Assembly (NCBI GenBank): GCA_947683425.1
Contig: CANTUQ010000320.1
Coordinates: 168,410 to 232,409 of the forward strand
Origin: Excoecaria cochinchinensis
Taxonomy: Eukaryota > Streptophyta > Magnoliopsida > Malpighiales > Euphorbiaceae
Direction of reading: 5' to 3'
DNA length: 64,000 nt
How positions within the stretch are numbered: position 1 is the first letter of the stretch; every line of letters starts with the position of its first letter. Position numbers and translations under genes: made by a program. Below the pieces are notes generated by a model that was not told where the DNA came from, searched no databases, and worked only from the letters and a program-made list of their open reading frames with translations. Positions 34,335 to 47,691 of the stretch are shown piece by piece.

Positions 34335-36860
34335 ATGCGTTGTGACCGGCAAGCTTCCAGTAGCTACTCCGATCAAGTTTTCCCGAATTATTGGACTCGG
34401 ATCAAAAATTTCACCACTTTTACGATTTTTCGATTCTCCCTAGGGGTACCCCTAGGGAAATCCGTAAAAATTCGTCAGGTCCCGACGAGGCCAATTCTCG
34501 ATGCGTTGTGACCGGCAAGCTTCCAGTAGCTACTCCGATCAAGTTTTCCCGAATTATTGGACTCGGATACAAAATCTCACCACTTTTTACGATTTTTTGA
34601 TTCTCCCTAGGGGTACCCCTAGGGAAATCAGTAAAAATTCGTCAGGTCCCGACGAGGCCAATTCTCGATGCGTTGTGACCGGTAAGCTTCCAGTAGCTAC
34701 TCCGATCAAGTTTTCCCGAATTATTGGAATAGGATCCAAAATTTCACCACTTTTGATGATTTTTCGATTCTGGTAATTTTCCCTAGGGGTAACCCTAGGG
34801 AAATCCGTAAAAATTCGTCAGGTCCCGACGAGGCCAATTCTCGATGCGTTGTGACCGGCAAGCTTCCAGTAGCTACTCCGATAAGTTTTCCCGAATTGTT
34901 GGACTCGGATCAAAAATTTCAACACTTTTTACGATTTTTCGATTCTGGTGATTTTCCCTAGGGGTACCCCTAGGGAAATCCGTAAAAATTCGTCAGGTCC
35001 CGACGAGACCAATTCTTGATGCGTTGTGACCGGCAAGCTTCCAGTAGCTACTCCGATCAAGTTTTCCCGAATTATTGGACTCGGATCCAAAATTTCACCA
35101 CTTTTTACGATTTTTCGATTCTGGTGATTTTCCCTAGGGGTCCCCCTGGGGAATTCCGTAAAAATTCGTCAGGTCCCGACGAGGCCAATTCTCGTTGCGT
35201 TATGACCGGCAAGCTTCCAGTAGCTACTCCGATCAAGTTTTCCCGAATTATTGGACTCGGATCCAAAATTTCTCCACTTTTTACGATTTTTCGATTCTGG
35301 TGATTTTTCCTAGGGGTATCCCTAGGGAAATCCGTAAAAATTCGTCAGGTCCCGTAGAGGCCAATTCTCGATGCGTTGTGACCGGCAAGCTTCCAGTAGC
35401 TACTCCGATCAAGTTTTCCCGAATTATTGGACTCGGATCAAAAATTTCACCACTTTTTACGATTTTTCAATCCTCCCTAGGGGTACCCCTAGGAAAATCC
35501 GTAAAAATTCATCAGGTCCCGACGAGGCCAATTCTCGATGCGTTGTGACCGGCAAGCTTCCAGTAGCTACTCCGATCAAGTTTTCCCGAATTGTTGGACT
35601 CGGATCAAAAATTTCACCACTTTTTACGATTTTTCGATTCTGGTGATTTTCCCTAGGGGTACCCCTAGGGAAATCCGTAAAAATTCGTCAGGTCCCGACG
35701 AGACCAATTCTTGATGCGTTGTAACCGGCAAGCTTCCAGTAGCTACTCCGATCAAGTTTTCCCGAATTATTGGACTCGGATCAAAATTTCACCACTTTTT
35801 ACGATTTTTGATTCTGGTGATTTTCCCTAGGGGTCCCCCTGGGGAATTCAGTAAAAATTCGTCAGTCCCGACGAGGCCAATTCTCGTTGCGTTGTGACCG
35901 GCAAGCTTCCAGTAGCTACTCCGATCAAGTTTTCCCGAATTATTGGACTCGGATCCAAAATTTCACCACTTTTTACGATTTTTCGATTCTGGTGATTTTT
36001 CCTAGGGGTATCCTTAGGGAAATCCGTAAAATTCGTCAGGTCCCGTAGAGCCAATTCTCGATGCGTTGTGACCGGCAAGCTTCCAGAAGCTACTCCGATC
36101 AAGTTTTCCCAAATTATTGGACTCGGATCAAAAATTTCACCACTTTTTACGATTTTTCGATCCTCCCTAGGGGTACCCCTAGGAAAATCCGTAAAATTCA
36201 TCAGGTCCCGACGAGGCCAATTCTCGATGCGTTGTGACCGGCAAGCTTCCAGTAGCTACTCCGATCAAGTTTTCCCGAATTTTGGACTCTGATCCAAAAT
36301 TTCACCACTTTTTACGATTTTTCGATTCTGGTGATTTTCCCTAGGGGTAACCCTAGGGAAATCCGTAAAAATTCGTCAGGTCCCGACGAGGCCAATTCTC
36401 GTTGCGTTGTGACCGGCAAGCTTCCAGTAGCTACTCGATCAAGTTTTCCCGAATTATTGGACTCGGATCCAAAATTTCACCACTTTTTACGATTTTTCGA
36501 TTCTCCCTAGGGGTACCCCTAGGGAAATCCGTAAAAATTCGTCAGGTCCCGCCGAGGCCAATTCTCGATGCGTTGTGACTGGCAAGCTTCCATAGCTACT
36601 CAGATCAAGTTTTTCCGAATTATTGGACTCGGATACAAAATTTCACCACTTTTTACGATTTTTCGATTCTGGTGATTTTCCCTAGGGGTACCCCTAGGAA
36701 AATCCTTAAAAATTCGTCAGGTCCCGACGAGGCCAATTCTCGATGCGTTGTGACCGGCAAGCTTCCAGTTGCTACTCCGATCAAGTTTTCCCGAATTATT
36801 GGACTCGGATCAAAAATTTCACCACTTTTTACGATTTTTCGATTCTCCTAGGGTACCCCT
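31143..36860. other. Tract dense in 1-2 bp indels, probable unpolished assembly
   Basis: More than thirty small gains or losses occur here, nearly all in short homopolymers. Examples: six T for five at 31149-31154, GTGACGGCAAG near 31430, CAAGTTTCCCG near 31628, TTTTCCCCG near 31798, CAGTCCCG near 33112, GACCGCAAG near 33838, GTAAAATTCG near 36026, GAGCCAATT near 36048, and CTACTCGATC near 36434. The same monomers repeated at 36908-41392 lack them. Elsewhere such private indels are rare. The pattern fits raw long-read error in a gap-filled segment; real decay of an old block is the alternative. Confidence 0.85.
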
Positions 36861-36907
36861 AGGAAAATCCGTAAAAATTCATCAGGTCCCGACGAGGCCA
36901 ATTCTCG
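34335..36907 (+). repeat. Family E HOR, about 2,573 bp, indel-affected copy
   Basis: The monomer order equals that of 36908-39492. Markers include GGAATAGGATCC with TTTTGATGATT, TTTCTCCAC, TTTTTCAATCCTCCC, GGAATTCAGTAAAA, TATCCTTAGGG, CCAGAAGCTAC with CCCAAATTATT, and CCAGTTGCTAC. The 12-bp shortfall against 2,585 is accounted for by small indels. Confidence 0.82.
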
Positions 36908-39492
36908 ATGCGTTGTGACCGGCAAGCTTCCAGTAGCTACTCCGATCAAGTTTTCCCGAATTATTGGACTCGGATCAAAAATTTCACCACTTTTTACGAT
37001 TTTTCGATTCTCCCTAGGGGTACCCCTAGGGAAATCCGTAAAAATTCGTCAGGTCCCGACGAGGCCAATTCTCGATGCGTTGTGACCGGCAAGCTTCCAG
37101 TAGCTACTCCGATCAAGTTTTCCCGAATTATTGGACTCGGATACAAAATCTCACCACTTTTTACGATTTTTTGATTCTCCCTAGGGGTACCCCTAGGGAA
37201 ATCAGTAAAAATTCGTCAGGTCCCGACGAGGCCAATTCTCGATGCGTTGTGACCGGTAAGCTTCCAGTAGCTACTCCGATCAAGTTTTCCCGAATTATTG
37301 GAATAGGATCCAAAATTTCACCACTTTTGATGATTTTTCGATTCTGGTAATTTTCCCTAGGGGTAACCCTAGGGAAATCCGTAAAAATTCGTCAGGTCCC
37401 GACGAGGCCAATTCTCGATGCGTTGTGACCGGCAAGCTTCCAGTAGCTACTCCGATAAAGTTTTCCCGAATTGTTGGACTCGGATCAAAAATTTCAACAC
37501 TTTTTACGATTTTTCGATTCTGGTGATTTTCCCTAGGGGTACCCCTAGGGAAATCCGTAAAAATTCGTCAGGTCCCGACGAGACCAATTCTTGATGCGTT
37601 GTGACCGGCAAGCTTCCAGTAGCTACTCCGATCAAGTTTTCCCGAATTATTGGACTCGGATCCAAAATTTCACCACTTTTTACGATTTTTCGATTCTGGT
37701 GATTTTCCCTAGGGGTCCCCCTGGGGAATTCCGTAAAAATTCGTCAGGTCCCGACGAGGCCAATTCTCGTTGCGTTATGACCGGCAAGCTTCCAGTAGCT
37801 ACTCCGATCAAGTTTTCCCGAATTATTGGACTCGGATCCAAAATTTCTCCACTTTTTACGATTTTTCGATTCTGGTGATTTTTCCTAGGGGTATCCCTAG
37901 GGAAATCCGTAAAAATTCGTCAGGTCCCGTAGAGGCCAATTCTCGATGCGTTGTGACCGGCAAGCTTCCAGTAGCTACTCCGATCAAGTTTTCCCGAATT
38001 ATTGGACTCGGATCAAAAATTTCACCACTTTTTACGATTTTTCAATCCTCCCTAGGGGTACCCCTAGGAAAATCCGTAAAAATTCATCAGGTCCCGACGA
38101 GGCCAATTCTCGATGCGTTGTGACCGGCAAGCTTCCAGTAGCTACTCCGATCAAGTTTTCCCGAATTGTTGGACTCGGATCAAAAATTTCACCACTTTAT
38201 ACGATTTTTCGATTCTGATGATTTTCCCTAGGGGTACCCCTAGGGAAATCCGTAAAAATTCGTCAGGTCCCGACGAGACCAATTCTTGATGCGTTGTAAC
38301 CGGCAAGCTTCCAGTAGCTACTCCGATCAAGTTTTCCCGAATTATTGGACTCGGATCCAAAATTTCACCACTTTTTACGATTTTTTGATTCTGGTGATTT
38401 TCCCTAGGGGTCCCCCTGGGGAATTCAGTAAAAATTCGTCAGGTCCCGACGAGGCCAATTCTCGTTGCGTTGTGACCGGCAAGCTTCCAGTAGCTACTCC
38501 GATCAAGTTTTCCCGAATTATTGGACTCGGATCCAAAATTTCACCACTTTTTACGATTTTTCGATTCTGGTGATTTTTCCTAGGGGTATCCTTAGGGAAA
38601 TCCGTAAAAATTCGTCAGGTCCCGTAGAGGCCAATTCTCGATGCGTTGTGACCGGCAAGCTTCCAGAAGCTACTCCGATCAAGTTTTCCCAAATTATTGG
38701 ACTCGGATCAAAAATTTCACCACTTTTTACGATTTTTCGATCCTCCCTAGGGGTACCCCTAGGAAAATCCGTAAAAATTCATCAGGTCCCGACGAGGCCA
38801 ATTCTCGATGCGTTGTGACCGGCAAGCTTCCAGTAGCTACTCCGATCAAGTTTTCCCGAATTATTGGACTCTGATCCAAAATTTCACCACTTTTTACGAT
38901 TTTTCGATTCTGGTGATTTTCCCTAGGGGTAACCCTAGGGAAATCCGTAAAAATTCGTCAGGTCCCGACGAGGCCAATTCTCGTTGCGTTGTGACCGGCA
39001 AGCTTCCAGTAGCTACTCCGATCAAGTTTTCCCGAATTATTGGACTCGGATCCAAAATTTCACCACTTTTTACGATTTTTCGATTCTCCCTAGGGGTACC
39101 CCTAGGGAAATCCGTAAAAATTCGTCAGGTCCCGCCGAGGCCAATTCTCGATGCGTTGTGACTGGCAAGCTTCCATTAGCTACTCAGATCAAGTTTTTCC
39201 GAATTATTGGACTCGGATACAAAATTTCACCACTTTTTACGATTTTTCGATTCTGGTGATTTTCCCTAGGGGTACCCCTAGGAAAATCCTTAAAAATTCG
39301 TCAGGTCCCGACGAGGCCAATTCTCGATGCGTTGTGACCGGCAAGCTTCCAGTTGCTACTCCGATCAAGTTTTCCCGAATTATTGGACTCGGATCAAAAA
39401 TTTCACCACTTTTTACGATTTTTCGATTCTCCCTAGGGTACCCCTAGGAAAATCCGTAAAAATTCATCAGGTCCCGACGAGGCCAATTCTCG
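36908..39492 (+). repeat. Family E HOR, 2,585-bp 15-monomer unit
   Basis: Nine monomers of 176 bp, five of 167 and one of 166. It opens with C-type monomers, passes through D-type ones and closes with the A-type CCCGCCGAGG / GACTGGCAAG / CCTTAAAA series. The E unit is therefore itself a composite of the older A, C and D families. No indel noise is present here. Confidence 0.87.
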
Positions 39493-41392
39493 ATGCGTTG
39501 TGACCGGCAAGCTTCCAGTAGCTACTCCGATCAAGTTTTCCCGAATTATTGGACTCGGATCAAAAATTTCACCACTTTTTACGATTTTTCGATTCTCCCT
39601 AGGGGTACCCCTAGGGAAATCCGTAAAAATTTGTCAGGTCCCGACGAGGCCAATTCTCGATGCGTTGTGACCGGCAAGCTTCCAGTAGCTACTCCGATCA
39701 AGTTTTCCCGAATTATTGGACTCGGATACAAAATCTCACCACTTTTTACGATTTTTTGATTCTCCCTAGGGGTACCACTAGGGAAATCAGTAAAAATTCG
39801 TCAGGTCCCGACGAGGCCAATTCTCGATGCGTTGTGACCGGTAAGCTTCCAGTAGCTACTCCGATCAAGTTTTCCCGAATTATTGGAATAGGATCCAAAA
39901 TTTCACCACTTTTGATGATTTTTCGATTCTGGTAATTTTCCCTAGGGGTAACCCTAGGGAAATCCGTAAAAATTCGTCAGGTCCCGACGAGGCCAATTCT
40001 CGATGCGTTGTGACCGGCAAGCTTCCAGTAGCTACTCCGATAAAGTTTTCCCGAATTGTTGGACTCGGATCAAAAATTTCAACACTTTTTACGATTTTTC
40101 GATTCTGGTGATTTTCCCTAGGGGTACCCCTAGGGAAATCCGTAAAAATTCGTCAGGTCCCGACGAGACCAATTCTTGATGCGTTGTGACCGGCAAGCTT
40201 CCAGTAGCTACTCCGATCAAGTTTTCCCGAATTATTGGACTCGGATCCAAAATTTCTCCACTTTTTACGATTTTTCGATTCTGGTGATTTTTCCTAGGGG
40301 TATCCCTAGGGAAATCCGTAAAAATTTGTCAGGTCCCGTAGAGGCCAATTCTCGATGCGTTGTGACCGGCAAGCTTCCAGTAGCTACTCCGATCAAGTTT
40401 TCCCGAATTATTGGACTCGGATCAAAAATTTCACCACTTTTTACGATTTTTCAATCCTCCCTAGGGGTACCCCTAGGAAAATCCGTAAAAATTCATCAGG
40501 TCCCGACGAGGCCAATTCTCGATGCGTTGTGACCGGCAAGCTTCCAGTAGCTACTCCGATCAAGTTTTCCCGAATTGTTGGACTCGGATCAAAAATTTCA
40601 CCACTTTTTACGATTTTTCGATTCTGGTGATTTTCCCTAGGGGTACCCCTAGGGAAATCCGTAAAAATTCGTCAGGTCCCGACGAGACCAATTCTTGATG
40701 CGTTGTAACCGGCAAGCTTCCAGTAGCTACTCCGATCAAGTTTTCCCGAATTATTGGACTCGGATCCAAAATTTCACCACTTTTTACGATTTTTTGATTC
40801 TGGTGATTTTCCCTAGGGGTCCCCCTGGGGAATTCAGTAAAAATTCGTCAGGTCCCGACGAGGCCAATTCTCGTTGCGTTGTGACCGGCAAGCTTCCAGT
40901 AGCTACTCCGATCAAGTTTTCCCGAATTATTGGACTCGGATCCAAAATTTCACCACTTTTTACGATTTTTCGATTCTGGTGATTTTTCCTAGGGGTATCC
41001 TTAGGGAAATCCGTAAAAATTCGTCAGGTCCCGTAGAGGCCAATTCTCGATGCGTTGTGACCGGCAAGCTTCCAGAAGCTACTCCGATCAAGTTTTCCCA
41101 AATTATTGGACTCGGATCAAAAATTTCACCACTTTTTACGATTTTTCGATCCTCCCTAGGGGTACCCCTCGGAAAATCCGTAAAAATTCATCAGGTCCCG
41201 ACGAGGCCAATTCTCGATGCGTTGTGACCGGCAAGCTTCCAGTAGCTACTCCGATCAAGTTTTCCCGAATTATTGGACTCTGATCCAAAATTTCACCACT
41301 TTTTACGATTTTTCGATTCTGGTGATTTTCCCTAGGGGTAACCCTAGGGAAATCCGTAAAAATTCGTCAGGTCCCGACGAGGCCAATTCTCG
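39493..41392 (+). repeat. Family E HOR, shortened copy
   Basis: It follows the E order but lacks one 176-bp monomer. The GAGACCAATTCTTGATG monomer at 40179 continues directly with TTTCTCCAC and TATCCCTAGGG, which belong to the next monomer (37770) in the full unit. It leaves the E order after the TTTGGACTCTG-type monomer at 41217. Private changes include AAAAATTTGTC near 39629 and CCCCTCGGAAAATCC near 41165. Confidence 0.84.
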
Positions 41393-43661
41393 TTGCGTTG
41401 TGACCGGCAAGCTTCCAGTAGCTACTCCGATAAAGTTTTCCCGAATTATTGGACTCGGATCAAAAATTTCACCACTTTTTACGATTTTTCGATTCTGGTG
41501 ATTTTCCCTAGGGGTACCCCTAGGGAAATCCGTAAAAATTCGTCAGGTCCCGACGAGACCAATTCTTGATGCGTTGTGACCGGCAAGCTTCCAGTAGCTA
41601 CTCCGATCAAGTTTTCCCGAATTATTGGACTCGGATCCAAAATTTCACCACTCTTTACGATTTTTCGATTCTGGTGATTTTTCCTAGGGGTCCCCCTGGG
41701 GAATTCCGTAAAAATTCGTCAGGTCCCGACGAGGCCAATTCTCGTTGCGTTGTGACCGGCAAGCTTCCAGTAGCTACTCCGATCAAGTTTTCCCGAATTA
41801 TTGGACTCGGATCCAAAATTTCACCACTTTTTACGATTTTTCGATTCTGGTGATTTTTCCTAGGGGTATCCTTAGGGAAATCCGTAAAAATTCGTCAGGT
41901 CCCGTAGAGGCCAATTCTCGATGCGTTGTGACCGGCAAGCTTCCAGTAGCTACTCCGATCAAGTTTTCCCGAATTATTGGACTCGGATCCTAAATTTCAC
42001 CACTTTTTACGATTTTTCGATTCTAGTGATTTTCCCTAGGGGTACCCCTAGGGAAATCCGTAAAAATTCGTTAGGTCCCGACGAGGCCAATTCTCGATTC
42101 GTTGTGACTGGCAAGCTTCCAGTAGATACTCCGATCAAGTTTTCCCGAATTATTGGACTCGGATACAAAATCTCACCACTTTTTACGATTTTTCGATTCT
42201 GGTGATTTTCCCTAAGGGTACCCCTAGGGAAATCCTTAAAAATTCGTCAGGTCCCGACGAGGCCAATTCTCGATGCGTTGTGACCGGCAAGCTTCCAGAA
42301 ACTTCTCCGATCAAGTTTTCCCGAATTATTGGACTCGGATCAAAAATTTCACCACTTTTTACGATTTTTCGATTCTGGTGATTTTCCCTAGGGGTACCCC
42401 TAGGAAAATCCGTAAAAATTCGTCAGGTCCAGACGAGGCAAATTCTCGATGAATTGTGACCGGCAAGCTTCCAGTAGCTACTCCGATCAAGTTTTCCCGA
42501 ATTATTGGACTCGGATCCAAAATTTCACCACTTTTTACGATTTTTCGATTCTGGTGATTTTCCCTAGGGCTCCCCCTGGGGAATTCCGTAAAAATTCGTC
42601 AGGTCCCGACGAGGCAAATTCTCGTTGCGTTGTGACCGGCAAGCTTCCAGTAGCTACTCCGATCAAGTTTTCCCGAATTATTGGACTCGGATCCAAAATT
42701 TCAACACTTTTTACGATTTTTCGATTCTGGTGATTTTCCCTAGGAGTCCCCCTGGGAAATTACGTAAAAATTCGTCAGGTCCCGACGAGGCCAATTCTCG
42801 TTGCGTTGTGACCGGCAAGCTTCCAGTAGCTACTCCGATAAAGTTTTCCCGAATTATTGGACTCGGATCAAAAATTTCACCACTTTTTACGATTTTTCGA
42901 TTCTCCCTAGGGGTACCCCTAGAAAAATCCGTAAAAATTCATCAGGTCCCGACGAGGCCAATTCTCGATGCGTTGTGACCGGCAAGCTTCCAGTAGCTAC
43001 TCCGATCAAGTTTTCCCGAATTATTGGACTCTGATCCAAAATTTCACCACTTTTTACGATTTTTCGATTCTGGTGATTTTTCCTAGGGGTACCCCTAGGG
43101 AAATCCGTCAAAATTCGTCAGGTCCCGACGAGGCCAATTCTCAATGCGTTGTGACCGGCAAGCTTCCAGTAGCTACTCCGATCAAGTTTTCCCGAATTAT
43201 TGGACTCGGATACAAAATCTCACCACTTTTTACGATTTTTCGATTCTACCTAGGGGTACCCATAGGGAAATCCGTAAAAATTCGTCAGGTCCCGACGAGG
43301 CCAATTCTCGATGCGTTGTGACCGGTAAGCTTCCAGTAGCTACTCCGATCAAGTTTTCCCGAATTATTGGACTAGGATCCAAAATTTCACCACTTTTGAC
43401 GATTTTTCGATTCTGGTGATTTTCCTTGGGGTAACCCTAGGGAAATCCGTAAAAATTCGTCAGGTCCCGACGAGGCCAATTCTCGATGCGTTGTGACCGG
43501 CAAGCTTCCAGTAGCTACTCCGATAAAGTTTTCCCGAATTATTGGACTCGGATCAAAAATTTCACCACTTTTTACGATTTTTCGATTCTGGTGATTTTCC
43601 ATAGGGGTACCCCTAGGGAAATCCGTAAAAATTCGTCAGGTCCCGACGAGACCAATTCTTG
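41393..43661 (+). repeat. D-like segment leading into family F
   Basis: 41569-42450 repeats 24445-25330 at an offset of 17,124 bp: CCACTCTTTACG, TATCCTTAGGG, GGATCCTAAATTT, CTCGATTCG, CCAGAAACTTCTCC. Scattered substitutions separate the copies. 42801-43661 resembles 28827-29690 and recurs more closely at 58374-59234. It includes a 175-bp monomer with CCTTGGGGTAACC near 43425. Confidence 0.8.
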
Positions 43662-44541
43662 ATGCGTTGTGACCGGCAAGCTTCCAGTAGCTACTCCGAT
43701 CAAGTTTTCCCGAATTATTGGACTCGGATCCAAAATTTCACCACTTGTTACGATTTTTCGATTCTGGTGATTTTCCCTAGGGGTCCCCCTGGGGAATTCC
43801 GTAAAAATTCATCAGGTCCCGACGAGGCCAATTCTCGTTGCGTTATGACCGGCAAGCTTCCAGTAGCTACTCCGATCAAGTTTTCCCGAATTATTGGACT
43901 CGGATCCAAAATTTCACCACTTTTTACGATTTTTCGATTCTGGTGATTTTTCCTAGGGGTATCCTTAGGGAAATCCGTAAAAATTCGTCAGGTCCCGTAG
44001 AGGCCAATTCTCGATGCGTTGTGACCGGCAAGCTTCCAGTAGCTACTCCGATCAAGTTTTCCCGAATTATTGGACTCGGATCAAAAATTTCACCACTTTT
44101 TACGATTTTTCGATTCTAGTGATTTTCCCTAGGGGTACCCCTAGGGAAATCCGTAAAAATTCGTCAGGTCCCGATGAGGCCAATTCTCGATTCGTTGTGA
44201 CTGGCAAGCTTCCAGTAGCTACTCCGATCAAGTTTTCCCGAATTATTGGACTCGGATCCAAAATTTCACCACTTTTTACGATTTTTCGATTCTGGTAATT
44301 TTCCCTAGGGGTAACCGTAGGGAAATCTGTAAAAATTCGTCAGGTCCTGACGAGACCAATTCTCGATGCGTTGTGACCGGCAAGCTTCCAGAAACTTCTC
44401 CGATCAAGTTTTCCCGAATTATTGAACTCGGATCAAAAATTTCACCACTTTTTACGATTTTTCGATTCTGGTGATTTTCCCTAGGGGTACCCCTAGGGAA
44501 ATCCGTAAAAATTCGTCAGGTCCAGACGAGTCAAATTCTCG

Positions 44542-45597
44542 ATGCATTGTGACCGGCAAGCTTCCAGTAGCTACTCCGATCAAGTTTTCCCGAATTATTG
44601 GACTCGGATCCAAAATTTCACCACTTTTTACGATTTTTCGATTCTGGTGATTTTCCCTAGGGGTCCCCCTGGGGAATTCCGTAAAAATTCGTCAGGTCCC
44701 GACGAGGCAAATTCTCGTTGCGTTGTGACCGGCAAGCTTCCAGTAGCTACTCCGATCAAGTTTTCCCGAATTATTGGACTCGGATCCAAAATTTCACCAC
44801 TTTTTACGATTTTTCGATTCTGGTGATTTTCCCTAGGGGTCCCCCTGGGGAATTCCGTAAAAATTCGTCAGGTCCCGACGAGGCCAATTCTCGTTGCGTT
44901 GTGACCGGCAAGCTTCCAGTAGGTACTCCGATCAAGTTTTCCCGAATTATTGGACTCGGATCCAAAATTTCACCACTTTTTACGATTTTTCGATTCTGGT
45001 GATTTTTCCTAGGGGTATCCCTAGGGAAATCCGTAAAAATTCGTCAGGTCCCGTAGAGGCCAATTCTCGATGCGTTGTGACCGGCAAGCTTCCAGTAGCT
45101 ACTCCGATCAAGTTTTCCCGAATTATTGGACTCGGATCCAAAATTTCACCACTTTTTACGATTTTTCGATTCTAGTGATTTTCCCTAGGGGTACCCCTAG
45201 GGAAATCCGTAAAAATTCGTCAGGTCCCGACGAGGCCAATTCTCGATTCGTTGTGACTGGCAAGCTTCCAGTAGCTACTCCGATCAAGTTTTCCCGAATT
45301 ATTGGACTCGGATACAAAATCTCACCACTTTTTACGATTTTTCGATTCTGGTGATTTTCCCTAGGGGTACCTCTAGGGAAATCCTTAAAAATTCGTCAGG
45401 TCCCGACGAGGCCAATTCTCGATGCGTTGTGACCGGCAAGCTTCCAGAAACTTCTCCGATCAAGTTTTCCCGAATTATTGAACTCGGATCAAAAATTTCA
45501 CCACTTTTTACGATTTTTCGATTCTGGTGATTTTCCCTAGGGGTACCCCTAGGGAAATCCGTAAAAATTCGTCAGGTCCAGACGAGTCAAATTCTCG
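44542..45597 (+). repeat. Six-monomer HOR within F, 1,056 bp, first copy
   Basis: Order: CTCGATGCATTG monomer with CCCCTGGGGAATTCC; GAGGCAAATTCTCGTTG monomer; CCAGTAGGTAC monomer with TATCCCTAGG; GTCCCGTAGAGG monomer; CTCGATTCGTTGTGACTGG monomer with GGATACAAAATCTC; CCAGAAACTTCTCC monomer. It recurs at 45598 and 46645 and in the other F versions. Confidence 0.88.
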
Positions 45598-46644
45598 ATG
45601 CATTGTGACCGGCAAGCTTCCAGTAGCTACTCCGATCAAGTTTTCCCGAATTATTGGACTCGGATCCAAAATTTCACCACTTTTTACGATTTTTCGATTC
45701 TGGTGATTTTCCCTAGGGGTCCCCCTGGGGAATTCCGTACAAATTCGTCAGGTCCCGACGAGGCAAATTCTCGTTGCGTTGTGAGCGGCAAGCTTCCAGT
45801 AGCTACTCCGATCAAGTTTTCCCGAATTATTGGACTCGGATCCAAAATTTCACCACTTTTTACGATTTTTCGATTCTAGTGATTTTCCCTAGGGGTCCCC
45901 CTGGGGAATTCCGTAAAAATTCGTCAGGTCCCGACGAGGCCAATTCTCGTTGCGTTGTGACCGGCAAGCTTCCAGTAGGTACACCGATCAAGTTTTCCCG
46001 AATTATTGGACTCGGATCCAAAATTTCACCACTTTTTACGATTTTTCGATTCTGGTGATTTTTCCTAGGGGTATCCCTAGGGAAATCCGTAAAAATTCGT
46101 CAGGTCCCGTAGAGGCCAATTCTCGATGCGTTGTGACCGGCAAGCTTCCAGTAGCTACTCCGATCAAGTTTTCCCGAATTATTGGACTCGGATCCAAAAT
46201 TTCACCACTTTTTACGATTTTTCGATTCTGGTGATTTTCCCTAGGGGTACCCCTAGGGAAATTCGTAAAAATTCGTCAGGTCCCGACGAGGCCAATTCTC
46301 GATTCGTTGTGACTGGCAAGCTTCCAGTAGCTACTCCGATCAAGTTTTCCCTAATTATTGGACTCGGATACAAAATCTCACCACTTTTTACGATTTTTCG
46401 ATTCTACCTAGGGGTACCCATAGGGAAATCCGTAAAAATTCGTCAGGTCCCGACGAGGCCAATTCTCGATGCGTTGTGACCGGTAAGCTTCCAGTAGCTA
46501 CTCCGATCAAGTTTTCCCGAATTATTGGACTCGGATCAAAAATTTCACCACTTTTTACGATTTTTCGATTCTGGTGATTTTCCCTAGGGGTACCCCTAGG
46601 GAAATCCGTAAAAATTCGTCAGGTCCAGACGAGTCAAATTCTCG
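45598..46644 (+). repeat. Six-monomer HOR within F, 1,047 bp, second copy
   Basis: Same order, but the fifth monomer is the 167-bp form with GATTCTACCTAGGGG and CCCATAGGG, and the sixth has GGTAAGCTT instead of CCAGAAACTTC. Private markers are CGTACAAATTCG, GTGAGCGGC and GGTACACCG. Confidence 0.86.
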
Positions 46645-47691
46645 ATGCATTGTGACCGGCAAGCTTCCAGTAGCTACTCCGATCAAGTTTTCCCGAATTA
46701 TTGGACTCGGATCCAAAATTTCACCACTTTTTACGATTTTTCGATTCTGGTGATTTTCCCTAGGGGTCCCCCTGGGGAATTCCGTAAAAATTCGTCAGGT
46801 CCCGACGAGGCAAATTCTCGTTGCGTTGTGACCGGCAAGCTTCCAGTAGCTACTCCGATCAAGTTTTCCCGAATTATTGGACTCGGATCCAAAATTTCAC
46901 CACTTTTTACGATTTTTCGATTCTGGTGATTTTCCCTAGGGGTCCCCCTGGGGAATTCCGTAAAAATTCGTCAGGTCCCGACGAGGCCAATTCTCGTTGC
47001 GTTGTGACCGGCAAGCTTCCAGTAGGTACTCCGATCAAGTTTTCCCGAATTATTGGACTCGGATCCAAAATTTCACCACTTTTTACGATTTTTCGATTCT
47101 GGTGATTTTTCCTAGGGGTATCCCTAGGGAAATCCGTAAAAATTCGTCAGGTCCCGTAGAGGCCAATTCTCGATGCGTTGTGACCGGCAAGCTTCCAGTA
47201 GCTACTCCGATCAAGTTTTCCCGAATTATTGGACTCGGATCCAAAATTTCACCACTTTTTACGATTTTTCGATTATGGTGATTTTCCCTAGGGGTACCCT
47301 TAGGGAAATTCGTAAAAATTCGTCAGGTCCCGACGAGGCCAATTCTCGATTCGTTGTGACTGGCAAGCTTCCAGTAGCTACTCCGATCAAGTTTTCCCGA
47401 ATTATTGGACTCGGATACAAAATCTCACCACTTTTTACGATTTTTCGATTCTACCTAGGGGTACCCATAGGGAAATCCGTAAAAATTCGTCAGGTCCCGA
47501 CGAGGCCAATTCTCGATGCGTTGTGACCGGCAAGCTTCCAGAAACTTCTCCGATCAAGTTTTCCCGAATTATTGAACTCGGATCAAAAATTTCACCACTT
47601 TTTACGATTTTTCGATTCTGGTGATTTTCCCTAGGGGTACCCCTAGGGAAATCCGTAAAAATTCGTCAGGTCCAGACGAGTCAAATTCTCG
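46645..47691 (+). repeat. Six-monomer HOR within F, 1,047 bp, third copy
   Basis: Same order with the 167-bp GATTCTACC monomer. Private marker: GATTATGGTGATTTTCC near 47275. The sixth monomer returns to CCAGAAACTTCTCC. A fourth anchor at 47692 starts the exit series with GTAACCGTAGGG and CCTGACGAGACC. Confidence 0.86.

Noticed and set aside
31143..36860. Reading the indel-rich tract as a transcribed or pseudogenised satellite-derived gene
   Set aside because: The indels fall in homopolymers without regard to frame, and the adjacent near-identical unit is free of them; sequencing error is the simpler explanation.
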